Positions 11,329 through 21,214 of a DNA stretch of 64,000 nucleotides are shown one piece after another. The stretch comes from Anisodus tanguticus (Eukaryota; Streptophyta; Magnoliopsida; Solanales; Solanaceae), in NCBI GenBank assembly GCA_034509755.1, contig CM067545.1, forward strand, positions 47,733,062-47,797,061. Direction: 5' to 3'. Below the pieces are notes generated by a model that made no database searches, was not told where the DNA came from, and saw only the letters and a program-made list of their open reading frames with translations. The translations under genes and the position numbers were made by a program. How positions within the stretch are numbered: the stretch's first letter is position 1; each line of letters opens with the position of its first letter.

Positions 11329-13356
11329 TAACAAGTAATTGCTCGTATAAAGAATTTCACCTAGTGTGTACTTCTTCTGAAATTTTTCTATAAGGTAGTT
11401 GGCAATCGTGACAAGTTTTTTTATATTCTTTTCTTCGTTGTATTCTATTATTTTTAAAAATAAAGTTTATAGCAAATTGTATTTTACTAAGAATGTCTTC
11501 AAAAAGTGATAGATCATCCTTTACAACTAAGTTATATATATGGCATGCATATTTTATATGAAAATGATCTGAAAAAGATGGAGTTAAACTATTTTTTAAA
11601 ATTGTAATAGCATAATTATTAGAATAAGCGTTATCTAATGTAGTAGTCATAATTTTATCAGTTATTCCGTAATAATCGCACACTTGATAAATATTTTCTG
11701 CAATAAAAATATCAGTGTGTCTATCATCTATATATCTATACGCTAAGATACGTTTTTGCATAGACCATTTATAATCTATCCAATGAAGGTTACCGTTAAA
11801 TAATCATGGTTGTTAGTACTACGGCCTATATCAGAAGTGATAGTCACTTTGCCATTAAAATGATATAATGAATAACGTAAATACTATTGATATTCATATG
11901 CAAATTTAAATACATCTCTCTTAACATTTGATCTAGGAAAACTGTTAAAAGTAGGAGTATACATATCTCTAATGAAATGAATAAAACCGGGAGATGAAGG
12001 AAATGAAAAAGGCAAACCCTCCACAGCAACTAATTTTGCTATTGTTTCCCTATCTCTATGTTTATTGTAATTAGGGCCTACAATTCCCCTCGTCGTGGGG
12101 TTAATTTGACCTTATACTTGGTCCGGGATAGTATGTGAATCTTGTCCCGATGGAGCAGGCGTTTGCGCACCCAATTTTGAAGCCTCGTATTGGGCATACC
12201 TAGCTAGATGAGCCATTGCTATGTGTCTCATTAAACCCCTCATCCCACCGTGACCTTTTCAAGGTTTTAAATTTTAAAACATCTTTATAAATTTTACATC
12301 TAGCTACTTGATTCTTTACGTCTCTATCAAAAAATATTAATGCATCTGATTTTTACGATCGTTTTGGTGGACCTCGTCTCATACTAAGGGGAATATGAGG
12401 CATTTCAATTGAATGTGCACTAGTGGGTGTGTTGTCATCTACATTAGTGGGTGTATCATCATTTAAATTAAAGTCTTTTTCAGTTCCAGAAAATAGCTCA
12501 TCGTCTAAATCTAATGGTATTGTAGGAAAATGTTCAGTATCAACAAAATCATCATGTGTAGGAATAGGATTCTGTCTAAAAATAGGATGACTAGAAGAAG
12601 TACTCTTGCCCTTGTTGCCCCTACTAGAAGAAGTCTGACCCCCTACCCGTAAGCATACGTTTAAATCCTTCAATTATAAATTTATAATTATACTAATAAA
12701 TAATTAAAGTAAATGAAATTAAGTGCACTAAATAAAATAAACAGACAATAATAATTTAATGAAGGAACGAATGTACCAAACGCCGACGTAACATCGATGT
12801 GTAATCGAGAGGTTGAAAATTGAAACTTTGCTTGATGGAAGATCCTCAAGCTAGTTGCCAACTTCACTCTCAAATGAATAAATAAAATTCAATATTTAGT
12901 AGATAATGTAGACTTGTAGAGAGATAGATTGAGAGATTATATGAAGATTTGTGAGAAAGATGAAGAGAAAATGAGGTATTTCTAGTTGAGAAATTGAGTT
13001 AAAATGTAAATATAATAACTCATGGGTTAAAAATAAATATTAAGGGGTAGGGTGTTGGGGGGGGGGGGGGGAGGCCAAAATGGTCGTAGCACAACGGCCA
13101 AAATGTAAAATGATCGTTGGTGCAATAGTTATTTGTGCAAAGTGGGGTTTCAAGTGGAATCGGGGGGCGAAACTGGGACCGGATCGGGCCTGGCGGGATT
13201 GGGGCTGGCCAAGATGAGCCAGGACGAGACCATGTCCCGTCCCGGTTCGAGTCCCGATACCGCAAAAAAAAAATTCTAAAAAAAGTTAGGTTCGGGGCGG
13301 GACCGGGCCGGGTTCGAGGCGGGACCGGGCCGACCCGACCCCAATGGCCAGTCCTA

Positions 13357-13471
13357 TTTTTTCGTTGGCTTTGCTATTAGGAGGACATGTTTTTTTGTTA
13401 TTTCGTTAAAGCTCCTAGTTAATTCTTCTATGCGCATTTTGATCTTTTTTTTAATAATTTTTTTCTTATTA
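13357..13471. other. short unassigned spacer
   Basis: AT-rich sequence between hAT-A and the next hAT-type MITE; no recognisable feature. Confidence 0.4.
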
Positions 13472-13479
13472 CATATAGG

Positions 13480-14377
13480 TAGACTTGTCCAAAGGTCGGG
13501 TTGGGTCGAGTGGCTTTTTTTTTCTGCTTGTCCGACCCTGACCCTATATTTTTTTAAAAATTCCGACCCTGGCCCTGACCCTTTGGGGACCCTACGGGTC
13601 ATGGGTCGGCCCTGACTGGTCGTAATTTTTTGGCGGGCCACGGTCGGGTCGGGCCGAGCTGAGGATTTTTTTTAAATTGAATTTCCAAAACTGAAATTGG
13701 CATTTACTCCTACATTACCACGAAATTTCAACGTTAAAATGTATTGTTTATCGTGAGATCTTGACTAAAGAAAAAGAAAATTAGAAATCGATTTGGGAAA
13801 AAACACAAATTGATTGGGAAAACATACATTTTTCTAAAAATTGGCTGTGCCAAATCGCCTATAGCTGTTTGACCGGCCCTGTCTCGAAACAATACGCAAA
13901 TTTTTTTTTGGGTAAAATAGACATCCGAGCGCAGAGTTATGACCATTTAAAGTTTCACCAATTTACAACAACTTTCTCTCCCTACATTATGCTTCCGTGA
14001 TATCAACAGAACGACTAATAATATAAATATATAATTAATAATCAACTACCGTTTTTATCTTATTTTATGTCGAGCTCAATGTAGATTAGAGCAATACATA
14101 TATTATAAAAATATGCATTATATCACTTATTAATGACAAAAATATATATAAGTACAAAATAAATATTAATGAAGGAAAAATAATATAAATTATATTGAAA
14201 AATATGCGGGTCGGGGTCGGATCGGGTCAGACAGGCAAAATTTCCTGACCCTGGGCCGACCCTGACCCTGATCGGGTCCCCGCTTTTTCGGGTCGAGTGG
14301 CTCGCGGGTCAGCTATAAGCTGACTCTGGTTTTTTCGGATCGAGTCGGACGGGTCCCCGACCCGATGGACAGGTCTA
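13480..14377. mobile_element. non-autonomous hAT-type MITE, 898 bp
   Basis: It starts TAGACTTGTCCAAAGGTCGG and ends with the inverted form ATGGACAGGTCTA, giving imperfect inverted termini of TAGACYTGTCCA. A perfect 8-bp duplication CATATAGG flanks it (13472-13479, 14378-14385). The ends have GGGTC/GACCC iterations, as in the large hATs, but the TIR differs, so it belongs to a different hAT family. The centre is AT-rich with no transposase. Confidence 0.9.
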
Positions 14378-14524
14378 CATATAGGATAGGTGAAGGGAAA
14401 ATGGGGAAGGGAGTACAACGTGGGAATTTGAACCCTCTTTTTTACTACTTTTTCCATCTCAATTATGTGGCACCATTCTACTGATAAGGGAAAAAAAAGA
14501 AATGGTTTATTTTGTTTTGTAGAG

Positions 14525-14657
14525 CGGGTCAGGGCCGACCCGTGACCTGTAGGGTCAGGGCCAGGGTCGAAAAATTAAAAAATAAAACAGGGTCAGGGTC
14601 GGGCAAGCAGAAAAAAAGTCACCTGACCCGGCCCGACCCAAACTTTGGACAGGTCTA
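14525..14657. mobile_element. terminal fragment of a second element of the same MITE family
   Basis: The reverse complement starts TAGACCTGTCCAAAGTTTGG and then repeats the GGGTCAGGG-rich pattern and TTTTTCTGCTTG seen at the left end of the 898-bp MITE (13480-13620). No partner terminus or target duplication was found, so it is a truncated end. Its outermost TA coincides with the TA of the adjacent Stowaway MITE. Confidence 0.7.
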
Positions 14658-14907
14658 CTCCCTCCGAATAAAAAGAGTGTCCACTTAATCATTTGCACAC
14701 CCTTAAGAAAATATTAATTCTTAGAAAAAAATAAGTATTTTAACTAAAATACCCCTAATTAAAGATATATTGAGATTTATTCACATAACCCTTAATAGGA
14801 AAAAATCTGAAAAAATAATTATTTTTTTCTTCTTAATTTGATAAATGAACACTTTTTTTTATCTAAAAAAAAAATGGCTAAATACTCATTTTTATCAGAA
14901 GGGAGTA
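14656..14907. mobile_element. Stowaway-type MITE
   Basis: It opens TACTCCCTCCGAATAAAAAG and ends CAGAAGGGAGTA, with TA at both borders, the Stowaway/Tc1-mariner signature. About 250 bp, AT-rich, no ORF. Confidence 0.75.
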
Positions 14908-15720
14908 ATAAATAGTCAAGGAATCTGTTACTAAAATTAAACCAAAAGCAACTTAAGGAATTGTTAGAAAAATGAGGGCAGTCGAGGCTATTCAAGAAGT
15001 GGATATTAAAGCCCAAATATTCTTATAATGAAGGTCATTAAAACTATTTAATGGTTGAAAATTTCGAAAGATGATTATATTATATTATTTTTGAGTTACT
15101 AATAATATTTTTTCAACATTATTTGCTTAACATCCATTTTCATTCAGTTATTTATTTTTATAGAACATGTTAAATAAAGTCACACCTCTAGCATGCACAT
15201 AAATGCTCTTAAGGGTCTTTTGGTTCACCGACAAGTTATCAAAAGATTAATAATGAAAAGATTAACATAGAAATTGTAATGTAGAAATTAATAATAAGGA
15301 TTAATACGACTTGTAATGTAGAAATTGAAATACCCGTTCTGTTTATTTAACAAAATTATTTAATATATGAAAGTTATTTCGATCATTTTAGTTTGTTTAT
15401 CTATATATTATTAAATATGTATTCTTATTTTGTATTCTATCTCACATAAAATAATATATATATATATTTTTAAATTACATATGGAGGTATTACTTATGAT
15501 GGTAACAAAACAAAACAGTTTATTGTACGAGTTTTAAATTGTTAATTATTATGACCTATAATACTTTTTATATAGTTCTAGATATATAATTTTTATTTTA
15601 AAAAACTTATATCTAATTCAAAATAAAAAATTAACTCTTGAAATCTAAATAATGTTTTATAAATTGAGACAAATACAGTACTGTATAACTAATATTGGAT
15701 TTTATACTAGAATTACATTA
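14908..15720. other. AT-rich intergenic DNA, nothing recognised
   Basis: About 0.8 kb with poly-A/T tracts and a short TA repeat near 15460. No coding, RNA or repeat structure that I can support. Confidence 0.5.
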
Positions 15721-15935
15721 TACTTTCTTCGTCCCAATTTATGTGATGTACTTTCATTTGACACACACTTTAAGAAATAAAGATTTTTTTAATATTATGA
15801 TCTAAAATAAGCCAAAGATATTTGTGTGGTTATATATCATCTAGTTTTGTATAAAAAATAAAAAAAATGTCATTTTTTTTACAGACTAAAAAGAAAAACG
15901 AGTCATTATTTTTGAAACATATGGAATAATATTAT
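15721..15935. mobile_element. possible decayed Stowaway-type MITE
   Basis: The left border TACTTTCTTCGTCCCAATTT followed by ATGTGATG is a typical Stowaway start, close to the MITE at 18553. The expected right border is not clear; only a diverged CATATGGAATA is present. Listed as a remnant. Confidence 0.4.
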
Positions 15936-16089
15936 ACATGCCATCAGTATACAACAATAATAATATACCTAATGTAATTTTGCATAAATTTATTATGAAG
16001 AGTATACATAAATCAGATAGAGAAGGTTATTTCCGATACACCTCCAACTACTTACCATCAGTTTGTTTTTATTATACTCAAAAAAGAAA

Positions 16090-16258
16090 GTGGGGGAAGA
16101 AAAAGAGAAAAAGAGAAAAAGAGAAAAAGAGGAGAAGCCTCTAGAGAATAGCTTCACCGTGTCTTCTAAGAAAGAGATATCCGAGAAGCCTCTTAGCCAA
16201 AAGTGTTGTGTGACGGCAAACGCTTGCTATAAATAGAAAGCCCCTTTTTCAACCTAAT
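16090..16258 (+). promoter_or_regulatory. polyubiquitin core promoter region
   Basis: A purine-rich (GAGAAAAA)n tract at about 16100-16130 is followed by two direct copies of GAGAAGCCTCT (16132-16142 and 16183-16193) and a TATAAATA box at 16228-16235. Transcription should begin about 25-35 bp downstream (near 16260-16268). The paired 11-mers 51 bp apart are candidate factor-binding sites; that is inference. Confidence 0.65.
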
Positions 16259-17308
16259 CCCAAAATCATCAAGAAAAACATCCCGTTCATTCTTCTTTCT
16301 TTCAAGGTAATAATAACAAAATTTACCTTTTTCTTTTCTCGTTTATCGTCAGATCTGCTTCAAAATTAATCAATTTTAGAACGATCTAATGGGTGATATG
16401 CATGTTTTCTCTGTTGATGATGTTATAGCTTTGAATTTCGTCAATTTGCTTGATTTCTGGTCGCTATTTAATAGCAATTGTTACAAACTCTCCAAGTTTG
16501 ATTAATTGTGTCATATCTAGGGATTTTGCAATCAAATTGATTAGATTTTAAAAGAATTAGGAGTATGAAGATTAAGTTTTTGTTTTCCAACGCTGATTGA
16601 TTTGTAGGGTGATTTGTTTTTCTTTTGAATTTAGTAATTCTTGTGCGGGTAATTTGTAATTATTTTCTGATTATGTTAGATTGTAAGCTTTATTTGTTTT
16701 GCGATATATCCAACAGTCACGTGTATCAATATAAATTGTTTGTTTTATGTAGATTTGCATGCTTTTAGGGGGTTCATTGAATTGTTTGAATAGATGGTTG
16801 TCCATTGGAATTGAATTATCATTAAAGAATCCAGAAATTAGATGATAATTGTTTTTTTTTGTTTTGTTTATATTAGATCTATTGAACTTCTTTATTCGTT
16901 TGATCTCTAGTCTTCTGGTATCTCTTTGATGGCTCATTTAGTTGTTTTTAGATACATTCCTTCACCCTTGCTATGGTTTCTAATGAATTAGGATTCTTTT
17001 GTTATACTCTCCTAAGTTGCCTTTTGTTTGATATATTCAATTTCCTAAGTTGCCTTTGGTTTGATATATTCAATTTCGGCTTCAATTTATTTCCTTGGAT
17101 GACATTGGTTCCTAATTAAATAATTTTTAGGATTCATGTCCAAGTTATGAAAATTTTATGTGGGTAGTTCGCTGCTGTAGAAGGAAAATTTCCAGAACCT
17201 TCTTTTACCTTTCTTGTATAGACTTTTAGAATTGCTAGTTTTGTCATACCTTTTGGCCTGACATTGAATTGAAGTCGTGACAAACTTTTGTGTTTCAATA
17301 TATTTCAG

Positions 17309-18229
17309 ATGCAGATCTTTGTTAAGACACTCACCGGAAAGACCATCACTCTTGAGGTCGAGAGCTCAGACACCATCGATAATGTCAAAGCTAAGATTCA
17401 AGACAAGGAAGGCATTCCTCCCGATCAGCAGAGGCTGATCTTCGCTGGAAAACAGCTTGAAGATGGCCGAACACTTGCTGATTACAACATCCAAAAGGAG
17501 TCTACCCTCCATCTTGTCCTCCGTCTCCGTGGTGGAATGCAAATCTTTGTTAAAACTCTGACTGGAAAGACTATAACTCTTGAGGTCGAGAGCTCAGACA
17601 CCATTGACAATGTCAAGGCAAAGATCCAGGACAAGGAGGGTATTCCTCCTGATCAACAAAGGTTGATCTTTGCTGGAAAACAGCTTGAGGATGGTAGAAC
17701 TCTTGCTGACTACAACATCCAGAAGGAGTCCACCCTTCACCTTGTCCTCCGCCTTCGTGGTGGTATGCAGATCTTTGTCAAGACACTTACTGGCAAGACC
17801 ATCACCCTTGAAGTTGAAAGTTCAGATACAATTGACAACGTGAAGGCGAAAATTCAGGATAAGGAAGGGATTCCTCCAGACCAGCAGAGACTGATATTTG
17901 CCGGCAAGCAACTTGAAGATGGAAGGACCTTGGCGGACTACAACATTCAGAAAGAGTCAACCTTGCATCTTGTTCTTCGTCTTAGAGGTGGCATGCAAAT
18001 TTTTGTCAAGACTTTGACTGGGAAGACAATTACTTTGGAGGTGGAGAGTTCAGATACTATTGACAATGTGAAAGCAAAGATACAGGATAAGGAAGGGATC
18101 CCACCGGATCAGCAGAGGCTCATCTTCGCTGGTAAGCAGCTTGAGGATGGTCGCACCCTTGCAGACTACAATATCCAGAAAGAGTCTACTCTTCATCTCG
18201 TCCTCAGGCTCCGTGGTGGAGACTTCTGA
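17309..18229 (+). CDS. polyubiquitin, four ubiquitin units plus Asp-Phe tail
   Basis: 306 residues: four head-to-tail copies of the 76-residue plant ubiquitin, each from MQIFVKTLTGKTITLEVESS to LRLRGG, with a C-terminal DF extension that blocks the last Gly until processing. The four units are identical in protein but differ at many synonymous sites. Lys residues of the K48/K63 type are all present (AGKQLEDG, NIQKES). The ATG at 17309 is preferred over the in-frame upstream ATG at 17288, because 17288-17308 lies inside the intron ending TTTCAG. Deubiquitinases cut the precursor to free ubiquitin for proteasomal tagging and signalling. It is the only intact host gene here. It is a member of the plant UBQ10-like class, but I do not assign an orthologue. 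Confidence 0.98.
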   Translation: MQIFVKTLTGKTITLEVESSDTIDNVKAKIQDKEGIPPDQQRLIFAGKQLEDGRTLADYNIQKESTLHLVLRLRGGMQIFVKTLTGKTITLEVESSDTIDNVKAKIQDKEGIPPDQQRLIFAGKQLEDGRTLADYNIQKESTLHLVLRLRGGMQIFVKTLTGKTITLEVESSDTIDNVKAKIQDKEGIPPDQQRLIFAGKQLEDGRTLADYNIQKESTLHLVLRLRGGMQIFVKTLTGKTITLEVESSDTIDNVKAKIQDKEGIPPDQQRLIFAGKQLEDGRTLADYNIQKESTLHLVLRLRGGDF

Positions 18230-18374
18230 ATTTCATGCGCACTAATACTGCTTTTATATTGACTATGTCAATGTTGCTTTGTTGTTTTGTTTCAAGACTT
18301 GTGTTTTCGTTTGGTTTTCATCTTTCTGTTAAAGGCCTCGTAGTGTATTATGTCTTTGTTTTAGCTGCAAATTA

Positions 18375-18380
18375 AATAAA
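18375..18380 (+). terminator. polyadenylation signal of polyubiquitin
   Basis: AATAAA about 145 bp after the stop codon, preceded by T-rich sequence with TTGTTTT and TGTATTATG-type upstream elements. Confidence 0.6.
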
Positions 18381-18552
18381 GATTAGACGATACTAGTAGT
18401 AAGCATATAAATAAACGTGTTGGTGTTTCTCACTCCTCAGATACATGGGGATATTGAGAACTTCACACACACCACTATGCATGTAGACACCCCAGGGTAA
18501 AAACCAGACATGTCTATAATCCACTGGCAATTCTTTTGGCAAAAATCATTAT

Positions 18553-19480
18553 TACTCCCTTTTGTCTTAATTTATATGGCACACTTTTCTTTTTAGTTAG
18601 TCTCCCCAAAAGAATGTCATATTTTCTTATTTGAGAATAATTTATCTTTACGCTTAACAAAATGATTTATAATTATATAAATATTTTTGGTTTGTTTTAG
18701 ATCATAAGATTCAAAAAAAAATTATTTTTTAAACTTCGTGCTGCCTAGGGCCTACTGAAGCGCTGCAGATCCTAGCAGCCTCTTCTATCCTAAGGGTCAG
18801 CCACAAAAATGGCGAAATGGGTTAATCAAAGTTGTACTAGCTCTATCGGAACTTACCTCAGCGACTTTCACTTTCTATCGGCTTCGGACCGAAAGAGAGT
18901 GAGATTTATTTATTTATTATCAGGTAAAGATGAATACTTTATGGTAGCGGTAGGAAATTCTTTAGCTTGCTCAAAATAAAAATCGAAACTTAAACAAATG
19001 AAATTCATATAAAAACGACCAATTAATTCATTATAAAAAATAAAATTATTCTGAACTCTATTCATTATCAAACCAAGAAGATAATTCTATATGCAAGGCT
19101 GGGAAACTATAAGGTCTCGTAGGAAAAAGATAAAATGTAGGTAGGCTGTCACGGAGTGATGGTGGGCAGGAATTCTCTAATGACACTTTCCAACAATGTA
19201 GATACCCTCACAACCGAGGACTCTTGAATACTGTTATACAACACCCCTAGGACATATCAGCGTATATTGACCAAACTGAGCTGTAGTAATAGTACTATCA
19301 TGAATATCTTGAGGTAGGTATTTACATAAATAAAATTTAGCGCTTATAAGATCCTTCCCTATCAATAGTTTAATTAGATTTGGAGTATCATTAAATATAC
19401 TATATTCATCGACTAGTAAGATCTTCAATTTTATTCTGTAATCAGTCAAATTACATCATATAAATTGGGACGAAGGGAGT
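18553..19480. mobile_element. Stowaway-type MITE split by a ~0.7-kb insert
   Basis: The left arm (18553 to about 18742) starts TACTCCCTTTTGTCTTAATT and runs to TTTAAACTTCGTG. The right end (about 19447-19480) reads CATATAAATTGGGACGAAGG and then GAG, the inverse of the left end. Stowaways of this type are ~250 bp, so the roughly 700 bp between (about 18743-19446) look inserted. The insert has no recognised coding capacity and starts with a GC-richer stretch unlike its surroundings. Confidence 0.6.
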
Positions 19481-19519
19481 GTCATATTATGGTGGTGATT
19501 TGGTAAAATTCTGCTAATT

Positions 19520-19529
19520 GTGAAAAGTT
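19520..19529 (+). repeat. SINE target-site duplication (left)
   Basis: GTGAAAAGTT, repeated exactly at 19700-19709. Confidence 0.8.
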
Positions 19530-19699
19530 ACCCACCGCAAGGGTGCTCAGTTGGTTGAGTGCAAAACCCCCTACCTACGTTAGTAGAGAATTTGCCTTTT
19601 GAGTCGAGCTCATCGCACGAGAATTGTCTGGAGTGAAGTTAACTCTGTGCGCACCCGAAGGGTATCGACTGTCGATCTTCTTGTCATCAAAAAGAAAAA
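19530..19699 (+). mobile_element. tRNA-derived SINE, about 170 bp
   Basis: A tRNA-like head carries a box A-like TGGTTGAGTG (19552-19561) and a box B-like GAGTCGAGCTC (about 19600-19610), the internal RNA polymerase III promoter. The body ends in TTGTCATCAAAAAGAAAAA. A 10-bp direct repeat GTGAAAAGTT brackets the unit, as expected for target-primed insertion. It resembles Solanaceae SINEs in size and layout; the subfamily is not assigned. Confidence 0.85.
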
Positions 19700-19709
19700 G
19701 TGAAAAGTT
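19700..19709 (+). repeat. SINE target-site duplication (right)
   Basis: GTGAAAAGTT, identical to 19520-19529. Confidence 0.8.
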
Positions 19710-20313
19710 CTACCCTTGATCTACGCAGTCTATTTTCTCGATATTTTCTTTTGAAGTGTTCAGTTGAAGTTAAAAGGTTCATAAAAGACTTATTTTAATT
19801 AGTTCACTAAAAAATTTTTTCAACAAAATAAAAAAATGGAGCTAAAGGAGGAGAATTAAGGATAAAATAATATTATTAAATAATAATTAAAGGCAAAATG
19901 AGAAGAAAAAAAAGATAACAATGTCACCATACCAAATCCGTTTTTACAACATAAGACTTTGAGACTTTCTGTTCTTATATAATGAAGAATTTAATATATA
20001 ATATAATAAAATTTATGTGACAATTAAAATGAATATTATATTTAAAATAATAATATAATACAATGTGTAACAACCCTCCAAAAAAGCTGTTGATGAGACC
20101 ATCTAAACCTTGTAAATGATGATATTCAGTCTGGGTAATTATCGGTTTAGAGTTAAGCAAGATATAGGAGAATTCTAGGTTTATAGCAAGATATTGGGAA
20201 ATTCCGGAGAAAGTTCAGTGGGGATTTCTCTTCTCAAAATTGTAAATTACTACTAGTAATTTTTAACTATATAAGAAAGAACTAGTAAATTACAAATGAT
20301 CAAAGAAAAAAAG
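19710..20313. other. AT-rich spacer, nothing recognised
   Basis: About 0.6 kb of AT-rich DNA between the SINE and a truncated LTR. No supported feature. Confidence 0.45.
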
Positions 20314-20549
20314 ACAGTTAGGAAGTTAGTTATACAAATCAATGTATAATCGATACAAGCTAGCTATACAAGATGTAGTATTTATACATCAATATTCATT
20401 GTAAAATGTTCACATTACATACTACAATTCAATGAATGAAGATTAGAAATTTTCTCACTAAAAACTGCCAGTTTTCCTCTCTTCTTGTTCTTCAATTTTC
20501 CATCTGTTTTTTAATCTTTCTTTCACAATGGTAATCACAAACTTCTTCA
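20314..20549 (+). repeat. truncated 5' LTR
   Basis: Aligns from ACAGTTAGGAAG onwards to the 3' LTR (23999-24233), ending ACAAACTTCTTCA just before the primer-binding site. Confidence 0.85.
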
Positions 20550-20767
20550 TGGTATCAGAGCACGATCTGATTCTCATTTGATTGATCTTTTCATTCCGCA
20601 AAATATAGATCAATCGAGTCATTCTTTCTTTTCTTGCTTCTGATTTTTGCAAAAATAGAGACAATCTGCAGATTTTGCAGATCCTGTTGTTCTTCAGTCT
20701 ATAACCTTTTCTTGATTCTAAAACAATTCTGAAAGTTCTGTGATCTTATTAATATCAAGCACAAATA

Positions 20768-21190
20768 ATGGATCATCAAAATACAAATGGTGTTTCACAT
20801 GGAAATTCTCAAAATGGTATTCAACCATTAGTTGTCACAGGTTCTAGTTCTGCACCAGTGATGGATCATAATCATCCCCTATACCTTCAAGCTTCATATG
20901 TAAGTGGTGTCTCTCTCATTTTTTTTTCAACTTACTGGATCTGAAAACTATATTGTATGGAGTAAGGCAATGAAAATTGCACTACTAGAAAGGAACAAAC
21001 TTAGTTTTGTGAATGGAAGTTGTAAGAAAGAAAAGTTTGGAGAAGAGTTATGGGAACAATGGGATAGGGTGAATGCAATTGTACAATCTTGGCTTATGAA
21101 CACTGTATCTAGCCATCTTCTTGGTGGGATGGTGTATATTGATTCTGCACATGAAGTGTGGAGGATTTGAGAGAAAGATTTGATAAGGTA
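20768..21190 (+). pseudogene. copia gag remnant
   Basis: Reads MDHQNTNGVSHGNSQNGIQP to HPLYLQAS, then a frameshift near 20920 leads into FQLTGSENYIVWSKAMKIAL and LWEQWDRVNAIVQSWLMNTV, typical plant copia gag. A stop near 21168 (WRI*) and the deletion junction near 21200 end it. No zinc knuckle remains. Confidence 0.8.
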
Positions 21191-21214
21191 GATGAGGTCC
21201 CTACAAAATGCAGA

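Larger units (their letters stand above)
6736..12673 (-). pseudogene. hAT-A transposase, split by hAT-B (7822-11328)
   Basis: The N-terminal piece (12673-12353) has the Gly/Ser/Lys-rich start, the acidic region DFVDTEHFPTIPLDLDDELF and SMRRGP. The BED finger zone (about 12180-12350) is frame-broken. The core (11761-11357) carries the second catalytic Asp in TTLDNAYSNN and the HIKYACHIYN motif. Beyond the inserted hAT-B, the C-terminal part (7656-6917) includes the dimerisation region LLKYWKENEKTFPTLLMMARDVLNIQASSTASESVFS. It ends near 6736 on TAA. Multiple frameshifts make it inactive. It is the most diverged of the BED-bearing copies, and its TATA motif is mutated. Confidence 0.85.
6400..13356 (-). 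mobile_element. hAT-A transposon (minus orientation), interrupted by hAT-B
   Basis: The left terminus TAGATGGCCAGTGG (6400) and right terminus AATGGCCAGTCCTA (13356) are degraded forms of the family end TAGGGCTGGCCAGTGGGCCG. Removing hAT-B and one copy of its target duplication leaves about 3.46 kb, matching copies B, C and D (3.49-3.54 kb). Flanking octamers CATTGTAA and TTTTTTCG do not match, so one end has drifted or rearranged. Structure from the right: GC-rich subterminal block (about 13140-13340), leader (12680-13020), then transposase on the minus strand. Confidence 0.88.
16258..18400 (+). other. polyubiquitin transcription unit with 5'UTR intron
   Basis: The 5'UTR exon ends at 16306 in CAAG before GTAATAA. 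The intron is 16307-17308 (1002 bp) and ends in TATTTCAG directly before the ATG. A long leader intron immediately upstream of the start is characteristic of plant polyubiquitin genes, where it enhances expression (established for the family). The 3'UTR follows 18229, with AATAAA at 18375-18380. The intron shows no sign of a transposon insertion. Confidence 0.85.

Noticed and set aside
6400..13356. One simple hAT with a clean target duplication for hAT-A
   Set aside because: Flanking octamers CATTGTAA and TTTTTTCG do not match, so the insertion site of hAT-A cannot be confirmed.
16671..16937. 88-residue minus-strand ORF
   Set aside because: It lies in the polyubiquitin leader intron on the opposite strand and has no recognisable domain.
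17288..17308. N-terminal extension MCFNIFQ of polyubiquitin
   Set aside because: These bases are the end of the leader intron (TTTCAG at 17303-17308); the mature mRNA starts translation at 17309.
19530..19699. Functional tRNA gene
   Set aside because: Box A/B-like motifs are present but no acceptor stem or anticodon arm folds; the direct repeats and A-rich tail show a SINE.
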